From Variovorax sp. V213 (GTDB taxonomy: Bacteria; Pseudomonadota; Gammaproteobacteria; Burkholderiales; Burkholderiaceae_C), in the NCBI RefSeq assembly GCF_041154455.1, contig NZ_AP028664.1:993001-1057000 (forward strand): 64,000 nt of DNA, written 5' to 3'. A program made the position numbers and the translations under genes. Shown in pieces: positions 44,648 to 53,997 of this stretch (its first letter is position 1; each line of letters begins with the position of its first letter). The notes under the pieces are model-generated. The model was not told the DNA's origin and ran no database searches. It saw only the letters and a list, made by a program, of their open reading frames with translations.

Positions 44648-45343
44648 TCATATGGTTCGCACCGGAAAGCGGTGGTGGTACCAGGTGGCGAGGCCGGTGA
44701 TCGCAAGCGACACCGTCAGGTACGCCGCGCTCGCGAACGCGAACGACTCGAAGCTGCGGAAGGTTGCGCTCTCGACCTGCCCGGCCTGGTACATCAGTTC
44801 GGCCACGCCGATCACGGTCGCGATCGAGGTGTTCTTCCAGAGGCTCAGCGTTTGCGAGATGAGCGGCGGCACCGTCACGCGCAACGCCTGCGGCAGCACC
44901 ACGCGGCGCATGGTGCCCAGAAAGCCGAAGCCCAGCGCGCGGCCGGCCTCGAACTGCACCGTGGGAATCGCGCGGATGCCGCTGCGGATGTCCTCCGCCA
45001 TGAAGGCGGCTGTGTAGAGCGAGAGCGCGATGATGGCGCTGTAGGCCTCGATATGCCCCGCATAGAGCCACTGCTTGATGCCCTCCGGCAGCAGCTCGGG
45101 CGCGCCGAAGTACCAGAACAGCATGTGGGCGAGCAGCGGGATGTTGCGGATCGTCTCCACGTACGCGAAGCCCAGCCAGCGCAGCGGTGCGAGCGGGGAG
45201 AGCCGAAGCAGCGCCACCACCATTGCAATGGGCAGCGCCAGCACCAGCGAAGCCGCCAGCAGCTGCAGCGACAGCAGCAGGCCCGCGACCAGCATGTCGT
45301 GGTACTTGCCGGTCAGCAGCAGCGAATAGTCGAACAGGGGCAT
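44648..45343 (-). CDS. amino-acid ABC transporter permease 1
   Basis: Inner-membrane permease of 231 residues in the HisMQ/GltJ group. YVETIRNIPLLAHMLFWYFG, IALSLYTAAFMAEDIRSGI and the EAA loop VLPQALRVTVPPLISQTLS match. Five helices predicted. ATG at 45343, separated from the binding-protein gene by a repeat-rich 149-base spacer. Confidence 0.92.
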   Translation of the reverse strand: MPLFDYSLLLTGKYHDMLVAGLLLSLQLLAASLVLALPIAMVVALLRLSPLAPLRWLGFAYVETIRNIPLLAHMLFWYFGAPELLPEGIKQWLYAGHIEAYSAIIALSLYTAAFMAEDIRSGIRAIPTVQFEAGRALGFGFLGTMRRVVLPQALRVTVPPLISQTLSLWKNTSIATVIGVAELMYQAGQVESATFRSFESFAFASAAYLTVSLAITGLATWYHHRFPVRTI

Positions 45344-45366
45344 GGGGGGCGACAGTATCACCGCCG

Positions 45367-45482
45367 CGGAGGGCCCCCGCTGGGGGAGGGCTGGGGTGGG
45401 GCACGGCGGCGATCGATGCGCCCCGCGGCCTGTGCAAAGGCCGCGAGCCCCCATCCCTGCCTTCCCCCGGAAGGGGAAGGAG
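45367..45482. repeat. paired inverted repeat between binding protein and permease
   Basis: 45367-45402 (CGGAGGGCCCCCGCTGGGGG then AGGGCTGGGGTGGGGC) and 45445-45482 (GAGCCCCCATCCCTGCC then TTCCCCCGGAAGGGG) are imperfect inverted copies. Between them GCGGCCT-GTGCAA-AGGCCGC (45425-45444) is a perfect 7-bp hairpin. Together they make a large foldable structure in the transcript after the binding-protein stop. It may protect the upstream mRNA segment, giving more binding protein than permease. Confidence 0.6.
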
Positions 45483-45492
45483 AAACGCGGGA

Positions 45493-46320
45493 TCAGTCGA
45501 TCTTGTCGCTCTCGAGCTTGAAGTCGCGCGTCTGGAATCCGGAAGCCGTGGCCGGGCCGTACCACTTGACGAAGATCTTCTGCGCTTCACCCGACTTCTC
45601 GAGTTCGCGCAGCGTGTCGTCCACCACGCCCTTCAGCCCGCTCTCGCCCTTCTTGATGCCGATGGCCAGCGCCTCGGTGCTCAGGTTCTGCTTGAGCACC
45701 ACATACTGGGCCTTCTGCGGGCCCAGCTTGGCGTAGCTGCGCAGCAGCGCGGCCTCGTCATCCACATAGCCGACGCCCTTGCCCTGCTGCAGCGCCTGGA
45801 AGGCCTGCTGGCTGGTGTCGAAGGTCACGACCTCGGCGGTGGGCACGGCCTTGCGGATGTTGGGTTCCTGCGTGCCGCCGCGGATGGTCAGCACCTTCTT
45901 GCCGGCGAGCTGCGGCACGTCGGTGATGCCGCTGTCCTTCTTCACGATGGCCTTCTGGCCGGTGACGAAGGTGGTCAGCGAGAAATCGATCTGCGCCTCG
46001 CGCTCCTTGTTGTGCGTGAGGCCGGCGGCCACCAGGTCCACATGGCCCTGCTGCAGTTCGGGAATGCGCGCGGCCACTGCAATCTGCTTGAGCACCGGCT
46101 TCACGCCGATCTTCTTGGCAATGGCGTTCACCAGGTCGACTTCGTAGCCGACGATCTGGCGCGTCTTCGGATCGATGAAAGTGGCGGGCTCGTCGGTGCC
46201 GAGCACGCCGACCACGAGTTCGCCCTTTTTCTTGATGTCGGCGAGCTGGTCCGCATGGGCGGCGATGCCCGTCAGCAGGGCGGAGGCCGCGAGGGCCGCG
46301 GCAATGAGGTTCAGGCGCAT
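45493..46320 (-). CDS. amino-acid ABC transporter periplasmic binding protein
   Basis: Receptor of 275 residues with a signal peptide (LNLIAAALAASALLTGIAAHA). The mature part shows KGELVVGVLGTDEPATFIDPKT, VGYEVDLVNAIAKKIG and LLRSYAKLG, as in family-3 solute-binding proteins (GltI/HisJ type). Substrate likely a polar amino acid such as glutamate or aspartate, not proven. First gene of the minus-strand transport operon. The promoter should lie in 46321-46410, which holds two palindromes. Confidence 0.92.
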   Translation of the reverse strand: MRLNLIAAALAASALLTGIAAHADQLADIKKKGELVVGVLGTDEPATFIDPKTRQIVGYEVDLVNAIAKKIGVKPVLKQIAVAARIPELQQGHVDLVAAGLTHNKEREAQIDFSLTTFVTGQKAIVKKDSGITDVPQLAGKKVLTIRGGTQEPNIRKAVPTAEVVTFDTSQQAFQALQQGKGVGYVDDEAALLRSYAKLGPQKAQYVVLKQNLSTEALAIGIKKGESGLKGVVDDTLRELEKSGEAQKIFVKWYGPATASGFQTRDFKLESDKID

Positions 46321-46370
46321 GTTCTTCTCCTTCTGGGAAAGCAAGGACGGCACCATATCAATAAAACCGT

Positions 46371-46384
46371 GGATTATTAAATCC
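46371..46384. promoter_or_regulatory. inverted repeat GGATT-ATTA-AATCC
   Basis: A perfect 5-bp inverted repeat in an AT-rich patch 51 bases upstream of the binding-protein ATG on the minus strand. AT content here is far higher than nearby, consistent with a promoter and operator. Confidence 0.4.
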
Positions 46385-46392
46385 TCAATCGA

Positions 46393-46404
46393 CATATGCA
46401 TATG
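46393..46404. promoter_or_regulatory. 12-bp palindrome CATATGCATATG
   Basis: A perfect self-complementary sequence 73 bases upstream of the binding-protein gene, just beyond the first inverted repeat. It is a candidate operator for a dimeric regulator of the transport operon. Confidence 0.4.
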
Positions 46405-46501
46405 GACGCCCAAATGGTCCTGATGCCGGTACTGGGATCCGGATTCGCGGGAATTCACGCCTCGTGCAGGCCAGGGGCGGCGCTGGAGAGATACTCCCGC
46501 C

Positions 46502-46924
46502 ATGCAGATTCACGAAAAGCCACCCGCCGACACGCCCTTCGAATGGATCGGCGGCGAACCCAGGGTGCAGGCGCTGGTCGATCGCTTCTACGACCTGATG
46601 GAGCTCGAGCCGGCCTATGCGCAGCTGCGCGCGGTGCACGGCACCAGCCTCGAGAATGCGCGCCAGCGGCTCTTCTGGTTCCTGTGCGGCTGGCTCGGCG
46701 GCCCGCAGCACTACACCGACCGCTTCGGGCATCCGATGCTGCGCGCGCGCCATCTGCCGCGGAGCATCGGCGGCCACAGCATCGGCATCAAGGAGCGCGA
46801 CCAGTGGCTGGCCTGCATGGACCAGGCCATGGGCGAGACGGGCGTGCCCGAGGGATTGCGCGCACGCCTGCGCGACTCCTTCTTCCAGACTGCCGACTGG
46901 ATGCGCAATCGCGGCGAGCAATAG
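46502..46924 (+). CDS. group II truncated hemoglobin
   Basis: A 140-residue globin of the truncated 2-on-2 class, group II. Distal Tyr B10 is in VDRFYDLMELEP; proximal His F8 is in HPMLRARHLPRSIG; Trp G8 is in DQWLACMDQAM. WLGGPQHYTDRFGHPMLR is typical of GlbO-like proteins. These bind O2 tightly and are often linked to oxidative or nitrosative stress. The next gene, 33 bases on, is a ferredoxin-reductase-like flavoprotein. Confidence 0.9.
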   Translation: MQIHEKPPADTPFEWIGGEPRVQALVDRFYDLMELEPAYAQLRAVHGTSLENARQRLFWFLCGWLGGPQHYTDRFGHPMLRARHLPRSIGGHSIGIKERDQWLACMDQAMGETGVPEGLRARLRDSFFQTADWMRNRGEQ

Positions 46925-46957
46925 AACAGACAACGACTCCGAAAGAGACTCTCTTCA

Positions 46958-48181
46958 ATGAATTCCATCGTCATCATCGGCGGCGGCCACGCCGCGGCCC
47001 AGCTGTGCGCCGGATTGGCCCAGGCGGGGCTGGGCGCGCACGTGCACCTGGTCTGCGAGGAGGCTTGCGAGCCGTACCATCGCCCGCCCTTGTCCAAGTC
47101 GTTTCTCAAGAGCGCCGAGGAAACCACGCAGCCGCACAAGGCGGCCGACTGGTACCGCGAGGCGGGCATCACGCTGCACCTGGGCGATGCGGCCGTGTCC
47201 GTCGACCGCGAGGCGCACACCGTCACGCTGCGGTCGGGCGCCGTCCTGCCCTGGGAGCGGCTCGTGCTGGCGACCGGCACGCGTGCCCGCCAGATGCCCG
47301 ACCTGAAGCCGGGGCTCGAAAACGTCGCCAGCCTGCGCGCCGCCGATGAAGCGCATCGCCTGCGTTCGCGGCTCGCCGACGCGCAGCAGGTCACGGTGCT
47401 GGGCGGCGGCTTCATCGGGCTCGAAGTGGCGGCCACGGCCAAGGCACTCGGCAAGGGCGTGCAGGTGATCGAAAGCGCGCCGCGCCTGCTGGGCCGTGCC
47501 GTGTCGCCCGAGCTCTCGGCCCATGTGCTCGCAACGCATCGCGCGGCGGGCATCGACGTCGTGCTTGGCGCGCGTACCGGCGCGTTCGAGGTCGAAGGGG
47601 CGCGGCTGCTTTCGCTCCAGGTCAACGGCGTGAAGCAGCCGGTGGACCTGCTGCTGCTGGGCATTGGCGCCGTGCCCGAAACCGCGCTGGCGCAGGCCGC
47701 CGGCATCGAATGCGCCGACGGCATCGTGGTCGATGGCCACATGCAGACCAGCGCGGCCGACGTGCTCGCGGTGGGCGACTGCACGCGCTTTCCCGATCGG
47801 CGCGCGGGGCGCGCGCTGCGGCTCGAATCGGTGCAGAACGCTAGCGACCAGGCGCGCACTGCGGTCGCCACGCTGACCGGCGCCGCACGGCCGCACGATG
47901 CCCTGCCGTGGTTCTGGTCCGACCAGGGCAGCATGCGCCTGCAGATGGTCGGCCTGATGCCCGCCGAAGGCACGCCGGGGTTGACCAGCGTGCGGCGTGC
48001 CGGGCCCAAGCCCGATGCGTTCTCGCTATTCCACTATGTCGATGGGCAGCTGGTGTGCGTCGAATCGGTCAACGCGCCTGTCGATCACATGATGAGCCGC
48101 AAGCTGCTCGAAGCGGGGCTCAGTCCCGAGGCGGCAGCGGTGGCGGATGCGTCGATCCCCCTGAAGAACCACTTGTCCTAG
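46958..48181 (+). CDS. FAD-dependent ferredoxin/rubredoxin-type reductase
   Basis: A 407-residue flavoprotein. The FAD motif IVIIGGGHAAAQLCAGLA is at the start, then HRPPLSKSFL; NAD(P)H motif VTVLGGGFIGLEVAATAKALG at about 143-163; late FAD motif ADVLAVGDCTRFPD and a C-terminal reductase domain. This is the ferredoxin reductase class used with class I dioxygenases and P450s, but no oxygenase or ferredoxin gene is nearby. Pairing with the globin gene suggests electron supply to haem, which is inference. Confidence 0.88.
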   Translation: MNSIVIIGGGHAAAQLCAGLAQAGLGAHVHLVCEEACEPYHRPPLSKSFLKSAEETTQPHKAADWYREAGITLHLGDAAVSVDREAHTVTLRSGAVLPWERLVLATGTRARQMPDLKPGLENVASLRAADEAHRLRSRLADAQQVTVLGGGFIGLEVAATAKALGKGVQVIESAPRLLGRAVSPELSAHVLATHRAAGIDVVLGARTGAFEVEGARLLSLQVNGVKQPVDLLLLGIGAVPETALAQAAGIECADGIVVDGHMQTSAADVLAVGDCTRFPDRRAGRALRLESVQNASDQARTAVATLTGAARPHDALPWFWSDQGSMRLQMVGLMPAEGTPGLTSVRRAGPKPDAFSLFHYVDGQLVCVESVNAPVDHMMSRKLLEAGLSPEAAAVADASIPLKNHLS

Positions 48182-48194
48182 CTGCTGCCGCAAG

Positions 48195-48851
48195 TCAGCG
48201 GCGCGCTGGCGCCAGCAGGACCACCAGGGCGCCCGCGCCGCCCTCGGCGGGCTTGGCCTGCACGAAGGCGATCACCTCGTTCTTCTGGATCAGCCAGCGC
48301 TGCGCCTTGGTCTTGAGCACCGGCTGCCTGCCTGGCGAGCCCAGGCCCTTGCCGTGCACCACGCGCACGCAGCGCAGACCCTGCTTGCAGGCGTTGCGGA
48401 TGAAGCCGCCAAGCGCTTCGCGCGCCTCGTCGCTGCGCATGCCGTGCAGGTCGATTTGCGACTGGATGCTCCAGTCGCCCTTGCGCAGCCGCGCGGTCAC
48501 GTCGGTGCCGATGCCTGGACGGCGAAAGCTCATGGCGTCGTCGACGTCGAGCAGGGTGGTCACGTCGAATTCGTCGGAGAGCGACTCGCGCAGCACGCGC
48601 TGTTCGTCGAGCTGGTGCTGCACCGGGATGGGCGCCGGCGGCTCGGGCGCGAGCGGCACCGCGGCCTTGCGGCGAAGCGGCTCCGTGGCACCGATGGCGC
48701 GCGTGAACAGGTCTTTCTCGGCGGCGCGCTTGCGTTCCGCCGCGGACTTGGCGGTTGCGGCGGCCGCTTCGCGCTCGCGGGTTTCGGCGAGCGTGCGCTG
48801 CACCTGCTTGAGGTCCGCCAGGTTCTTGAGGGGCGGCGTGCGGGAAGCCAT
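48195..48851 (-). CDS. Smr-domain protein
   Basis: A 218-residue protein. An N-terminal coiled coil (TLAETREREAAAATAKSAAE) and Pro-rich linker lead to a Smr domain: SQIDLHGMRSDEAREALGGFI, then VRVVHGKGLGSPGRQPVLK, and ends GGAGALVVLLAPARR. Smr domains are DNA/RNA nickases related to MutS2; the LHGMR and HGKG motifs are intact. It overlaps the radC stop by a single base. Confidence 0.9.
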   Translation of the reverse strand: MASRTPPLKNLADLKQVQRTLAETREREAAAATAKSAAERKRAAEKDLFTRAIGATEPLRRKAAVPLAPEPPAPIPVQHQLDEQRVLRESLSDEFDVTTLLDVDDAMSFRRPGIGTDVTARLRKGDWSIQSQIDLHGMRSDEAREALGGFIRNACKQGLRCVRVVHGKGLGSPGRQPVLKTKAQRWLIQKNEVIAFVQAKPAEGGAGALVVLLAPARR

Positions 48852-49528
48852 CAGAGCAGCCCTTTCTCGGCCATTGAAAAGCTCTGGCCGGCGCTGACGA
48901 TCACGTGGTCGAGCACGCGCACGTCGATCAGCGCGAGCGCAGCGCCCAGCGTTTGCGTCAGCGACTCGTCGGCCCGGGAGGGTTCGATGCTGCCGCTGGG
49001 ATGGTTATGCGACAGCACCACGGCCGCGGCCCGGTGGTGCAGCGCGCGCGTGACCACCTCGCGCGGGTAGACGCTGGTCTGGGTGAGCGTTCCGCGAAAC
49101 AGCTCCTCGAGCACGATCAGCCGGTGCTGCGCGTCGAGAAACAGCACCGCAAACACCTCGTAGGAGCGCGATCCGATGTGCAGCTGCAGGTACTGCTTCA
49201 CCGCCTCGGGGGAATCGAACACCGCTCGCTCCTTGAGCCGCTCGGCCATCGCGCGGCGCGCCAGTTCGAGCACTGCGATGAGTTCGGCGCGCTTGGCGTC
49301 GCCGCCCATGCCCTTGATCACCTTGAGATCTTCGGCGCCGGTCTGGAGCAGCCCCGAAAGGCCTCCGAAGTGGTCGAGCAGCTCCTGGGCGAGCTGGAGC
49401 ACGTTTTTTCCGGCCACGCCCGTGCGCAGCAGCAACGCCAGCAGTTCGGCGTCGGCCAGCGCGCCGGCACCCCGCGCGATGAGTTTTTCGCGCGGGCGGG
49501 CGTGGGCGGGGAGATCCTTGAATGCCAT
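48851..49528 (-). CDS. radC: RadC-type JAB domain protein
   Basis: A 225-residue protein with an N-terminal helix-hairpin-helix region (LIARGAGALADAELLALLLRTG) and a JAB/MPN metalloprotease-like domain: VFAVLFLDAQHRLI, SVYPREVVTRAL and the zinc motif VVLSHNHPSGSIEPSRAD. Despite the name, a DNA repair role is doubtful in most bacteria. ATG at 49528 gives MAFKDLPAHARPRE, the normal RadC start; a longer in-frame start at 49678 is not supported. Confidence 0.92.
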   Translation of the reverse strand: MAFKDLPAHARPREKLIARGAGALADAELLALLLRTGVAGKNVLQLAQELLDHFGGLSGLLQTGAEDLKVIKGMGGDAKRAELIAVLELARRAMAERLKERAVFDSPEAVKQYLQLHIGSRSYEVFAVLFLDAQHRLIVLEELFRGTLTQTSVYPREVVTRALHHRAAAVVLSHNHPSGSIEPSRADESLTQTLGAALALIDVRVLDHVIVSAGQSFSMAEKGLL

Positions 49529-49636
49529 CGAAAGCCTGGTGAAACCCTGAAAGGGCAGGCGAACGCGCCCGCTCCTTAAAATGCAGTCCAGTTTATCGGG
49601 ACACCCACCTTGTCTTTGCCTACCTCCACTGCACCC

Positions 49637-50080
49637 ATGTCCCACGTTGTGACTTCCGGCTCGTTCCTGACCCTGCACTACCGGCTGGCCGGTCCGGCGG
49701 GCGACATCATCAACACTTTCGCCGACAAACCCGCGACCCTGTCACTGGGCACCGGCGAGCTTTCGCCCGCCATGGAGCAGCGGCTCATGGGCCTGGAAGA
49801 GGGCACGCACGCCACCTTCGAGCTGCCCGCCGGCGAGGCCTTTGGCGAGCGCAACCCCGAGATGCAGCAGTGGGTGGCCAGGAAGCTGCTGGCGCAGATG
49901 GGCGACCCCGACGAGCAATACGCGGTCGGCGACGTGGTGCAGTTCCCCACGCCCGACGGCACGGGCAGCTACGCGGGCGCGGTGGTCGAATCGAACGAGA
50001 CCGCGGTGCGCTTCGACTTCAACCATCCGCTGGCCGGGCAACCCGTGACCTTCGAGGTCCGGTTGATCGGGGTGCTATGA
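49637..50080 (+). CDS. FKBP-type peptidyl-prolyl isomerase (SlpA-like)
   Basis: A 147-residue cytosolic proline isomerase. It starts MSHVVTSGSFLTLHYRLAG, with SLGTGELSPAMEQRLMGLEEG (core FKBP loop) in pieces and PAGEAFGERNPEMQQWV marking the inserted flap of SlyD/SlpA-type FKBPs. The ATG at 49637 starts the conserved region; a TTG at 49610 is a weaker option. In many bacteria SlpA is next to ispH, as it is here (22 bases before). Confidence 0.9.
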   Translation: MSHVVTSGSFLTLHYRLAGPAGDIINTFADKPATLSLGTGELSPAMEQRLMGLEEGTHATFELPAGEAFGERNPEMQQWVARKLLAQMGDPDEQYAVGDVVQFPTPDGTGSYAGAVVESNETAVRFDFNHPLAGQPVTFEVRLIGVL

Positions 50081-50102
50081 GCGGCCCGGCGGCGCCCGCA
50101 GG

Positions 50103-51080
50103 ATGTCTGGCATGAACCCGAGCATCGAAGAAGTCATCCTCGCCGAACCGCGCGGCTTTTGCGCGGGCGTGGACCGCGCCATCGAGATCGTCGAGCGTGC
50201 CCTTGCCAAGTTCGGTGCGCCAATCTATGTGCGCCACGAGATCGTGCACAACACCTACGTGGTCAACGAGCTCAAGGCCAAGGGCGCGATCTTCATCGAA
50301 GACCTGGCCGACGTGCCGCCCGGTGCGACGCTGGTGTTCAGCGCGCATGGCGTGAGCAAGGCGGTGCAGCAGGAGGCGCGCGACCGCGGCTTCGAGATTT
50401 TCGACGCCACCTGCCCGCTGGTGACCAAGGTGCACGTCGAGGTCGCCAAGCTCGCCAAGGAAGGCTACGAGTTCATCATGATCGGCCACAAGGGGCACCC
50501 TGAGGTCGAGGGCACCATGGGCCAGCTTTCGAGCGGCATCCACCTGGTGGAAGACGTGGAAGACGTGGCCAAGGTGGCACCCGCGCAGAGCGACAGGCTT
50601 GCTGTCGTCACGCAGACCACGCTCAGCGTGGACGACGCGGCCGAAATCGCGGCGGCCGTGCGCGCGCGTTTTCCGAAGGTGCGCGAGCCCAAGCAGCAGG
50701 ACATCTGCTACGCCACGCAGAACCGCCAGGATGCAGTCAAGATCATGAGCCCGCAGGTCGACCTGGTGATCGTGGTCGGCAGCCCCACCAGCTCCAACAG
50801 CAACCGGCTGCGCGAACTGGCGCAGCGCCTCGGCACCGAAAGCTACATGGTCGATTCGGCCGACGAGCTCAAGCCCGAGTGGTTCGAGGGCAAGAGCCGC
50901 ATCGGACTCACGGCCGGTGCCTCCGCCCCCGAAGTGCTGGTGCACGAAGTGATCGAGCGCGTCAGGGCGCTCGGCGCGGTGTCGGTCCGCAAGATGGACG
51001 GCATCGAGGAAACCATCAAGTTTCCGCTCCCCAAGGGCCTCAAGCTCGACGACATTCCTCCCCCGGGACACATCTCTTGA
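50103..51080 (+). CDS. ispH: 4-hydroxy-3-methylbut-2-enyl diphosphate reductase
   Basis: A 325-residue iron-sulfur enzyme, last step of the MEP isoprenoid pathway (HMBPP to IPP and DMAPP). Three Cys bind a [4Fe-4S]: GFCAGVDRAIEIV, FDATCPLVTKVH and DICYATQNRQ. VVGSPTSSNSNRL and LTAGASAPE complete the active site, with His in HEIVHNTYVV. ATG at 50103 or 50112. Its stop overlaps the next gene's TTG start. Confidence 0.96.
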   Translation: MSGMNPSIEEVILAEPRGFCAGVDRAIEIVERALAKFGAPIYVRHEIVHNTYVVNELKAKGAIFIEDLADVPPGATLVFSAHGVSKAVQQEARDRGFEIFDATCPLVTKVHVEVAKLAKEGYEFIMIGHKGHPEVEGTMGQLSSGIHLVEDVEDVAKVAPAQSDRLAVVTQTTLSVDDAAEIAAAVRARFPKVREPKQQDICYATQNRQDAVKIMSPQVDLVIVVGSPTSSNSNRLRELAQRLGTESYMVDSADELKPEWFEGKSRIGLTAGASAPEVLVHEVIERVRALGAVSVRKMDGIEETIKFPLPKGLKLDDIPPPGHIS

Positions 51081-52039
51081 CCAACGAAAACACCAACTGG
51101 CGCTCTGAAATAGACAGCGCCTCCCGCCGCCTGCGCGAACGCTCCGGCGATTTCCTGCGCCAGACCCCGCTCTGGAGGCTGCCGGCTTCCGCCTTCGGCC
51201 TGACGGTGCCGGGTGTGCAGGTATGGCTCAAGCTCGAGCACATGCAGGTAAGCGGCAGTTTCAAGGCGCGCGGCATGATGAACCGCCTGCTGGTCAACGA
51301 CATTCCCGATAGCGGCGTGGTCGTTGCCTCCGGTGGCAATGCGGGCATTGCCACCGCAGCGGCCGCCAAGGCGCTGGGCGTGCGCTGCCAGGTGTTCCTC
51401 CCCGGCGTCTCGCCCGAAGCCAAGCGTGCGCGGCTGCGCGCGCTGGGCGCCGAAGTGATCGTTGTCGGCGAGCTGTACCCGGACGCGCTGGCCGCCTGCC
51501 TCGCGCGCCAGCAGGAAACCGGCGCCTTGCTGACCCATGCCTACGACCAGCCCGAAGTCGTGGCCGGCGCGGGCACGCTGGGGGTCGAAATCGAAGCCGA
51601 GGGCGGCCTGCCCGATTCGGTGCTCGTGAGCGTCGGCGGGGGCGGGCTGATCGGCGGGCTCGCCGGCTGGTTCGAAAAGCGCGCCCGCGTGGTGGCGCTC
51701 GAGCCCGAGAAGGCGCCCACGCTGTTCCGCGCCCGCGCCGCCGGCGAGCCGGTCGACGTCGACGTGGGCGGCATTGCGGCCGATTCGCTCGGCGCGCGCC
51801 GCATCGGCGCCATTTCCTGGGAAATCACCCAGAAATACGTGCAGGACGCGCTGCTGCTGTCCGACGAATCCATTCGCGCCGCGCAGCAGTGGCTTTGGAA
51901 GGAACTGAAGCTCGCCGTGGAGCCGGCCGCCGCGCTGCCGCTGGCGGCGCTGCAGACCGGCGCCTACGTGCCGCGCGAAGGCGAGAAGGTGTGCCTGATC
52001 GTCTGCGGGGCGAACGTCGATCCCGCCACCGTCGCCTGA
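51077..52039 (+). CDS. threonine/serine dehydratase
   Basis: A PLP enzyme of 320 residues that deaminates L-threonine or L-serine. The lysine motif is VSGSFKARGMMNRL, the phosphate loop is SGGNAGIATA, and the glycine loop is GGGGLIGGLAG. It is the short catabolic (TdcB-like or Sds) type without a C-terminal ACT regulatory domain. The start is TTG at 51077, overlapping the ispH stop (TTGA); no ATG upstream of the conserved start exists. Confidence 0.88.
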   Translation: MTNENTNWRSEIDSASRRLRERSGDFLRQTPLWRLPASAFGLTVPGVQVWLKLEHMQVSGSFKARGMMNRLLVNDIPDSGVVVASGGNAGIATAAAAKALGVRCQVFLPGVSPEAKRARLRALGAEVIVVGELYPDALAACLARQQETGALLTHAYDQPEVVAGAGTLGVEIEAEGGLPDSVLVSVGGGGLIGGLAGWFEKRARVVALEPEKAPTLFRARAAGEPVDVDVGGIAADSLGARRIGAISWEITQKYVQDALLLSDESIRAAQQWLWKELKLAVEPAAALPLAALQTGAYVPREGEKVCLIVCGANVDPATVA

Positions 52040-52045
52040 GGCAAG

Positions 52046-52130
52046 GCGGCCGCCGCCGGGCCGCCCCAAGGCGAGCCGCGCCTCCCCCTCGGGGGGTGGA
52101 GTTACACGCAGCGAAGTGAAAAGCCGGGGG
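52046..52130. repeat. dispersed GC-rich repeat, copy 2 (inverted)
   Basis: Between the dehydratase and the VOC gene. Reverse complement holds GCTGCGTGT, then CCCCCCGAGGGGG, CGCCTTGGGGCGGCCCGGCGG, the same block order as at 44561. This inverted copy confirms a mobile or duplicated small element. Confidence 0.6.
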
Positions 52131-52137
52131 GCTCTAT

Positions 52138-52539
52138 TTACTTTTCGCAGTTCACCATCCACGGCACGCCGAACTTGTCCTTCAGCATGCCGAAGCCGAC
52201 GGCCCAGAACTGCGGGCCGTAGGGCATCGTCACTTCGCCGCCCTCGGCCAGCGCGTCGAAGAGCTTCTTCCCTTCGTCCACGTTGTTGCCCTGCACCGAC
52301 AGCGAAAAGCCCTTGTGGCCCTCGAAGGGCATGCCGGGAGGGATGTCGGAGGCCATCAGCTGGTGGCCGCGGGCCTCTAGCGTGGCGTGCATGATCTTTT
52401 CCTTGTACGCGGCGGGCGTTTCCGCGCCCATGGGGCTTTCGCCGAAGGTCATGCTGAAGATGACCTTGCCGCCCAGCGCCTTCGCGTAGAAGGCCAGTGC
52501 CTCGGCCGCGTTGCCGTTGAATGTCAGATAGGCTTGCAT
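52138..52539 (-). CDS. VOC family (PhnB-like) protein
   Basis: A 133-residue glyoxalase/bleomycin-resistance fold protein. MQAYLTFNGNAAEALAFYAKALGG is the standard PhnB/3-demethylubiquinone methyltransferase-like start, later SLSVQGNNVDEGKKLFDAL and FWAVGFGMLKDKFGVPWMVN. It probably has no assigned enzyme function. ATG at 52539 begins the fold; a longer start at 52584 is less likely. Confidence 0.85.
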   Translation of the reverse strand: MQAYLTFNGNAAEALAFYAKALGGKVIFSMTFGESPMGAETPAAYKEKIMHATLEARGHQLMASDIPPGMPFEGHKGFSLSVQGNNVDEGKKLFDALAEGGEVTMPYGPQFWAVGFGMLKDKFGVPWMVNCEK

Positions 52540-52585
52540 CGCTATTCCCTTCGGTTGAGGTGGGGAGCGAGATGCTACGCCCACC

Positions 52586-52591
52586 TAAAAT
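52586..52591 (+). promoter_or_regulatory. possible -10 for a leaderless serS mRNA
   Basis: TAAAAT, then CACCCC, then ATG at 52598: a near-consensus -10 placed 6 bases before the start codon. No ribosome-binding sequence is seen. This would start transcription at or within a base or two of the ATG. Confidence 0.4.
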
Positions 52592-52597
52592 CACCCC

Positions 52598-53929
<1,332 letters not shown>

Positions 53930-53944
53930 TTGCGTGGGCCCCCG

Positions 53945-53967
53945 GGGGCTTCAAAAGCCCCGTTTTT
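53945..53967 (+). terminator. rho-independent terminator after serS
   Basis: Stem GGGGCTT (53945-53951) and AAGCCCC (53955-53961), loop CAA, then GTTTTT to 53967. It ends serS transcription just before the tRNA promoter. Confidence 0.75.
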
Positions 53968-53979
53968 GTCTGCTAGAAT
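53950..53979 (+). promoter_or_regulatory. candidate tRNA-Ser promoter
   Basis: -10 TAGAAT at 53974-53979; TTCAAA at 53950-53955 is a possible -35 with an 18-base spacer, overlapping the terminator stem. The expected start is about 12 bases before the mature tRNA 5' end. Confidence 0.45.
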
Positions 53980-53997
53980 CGCAGGCTCGACAGCACC

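Noticed and set aside
45367..45482. Riboswitch in the 149-base spacer of the transport operon
   Set aside because: The structure is explained by inverted repeat copies and a hairpin downstream of a stop; no known riboswitch core is seen.
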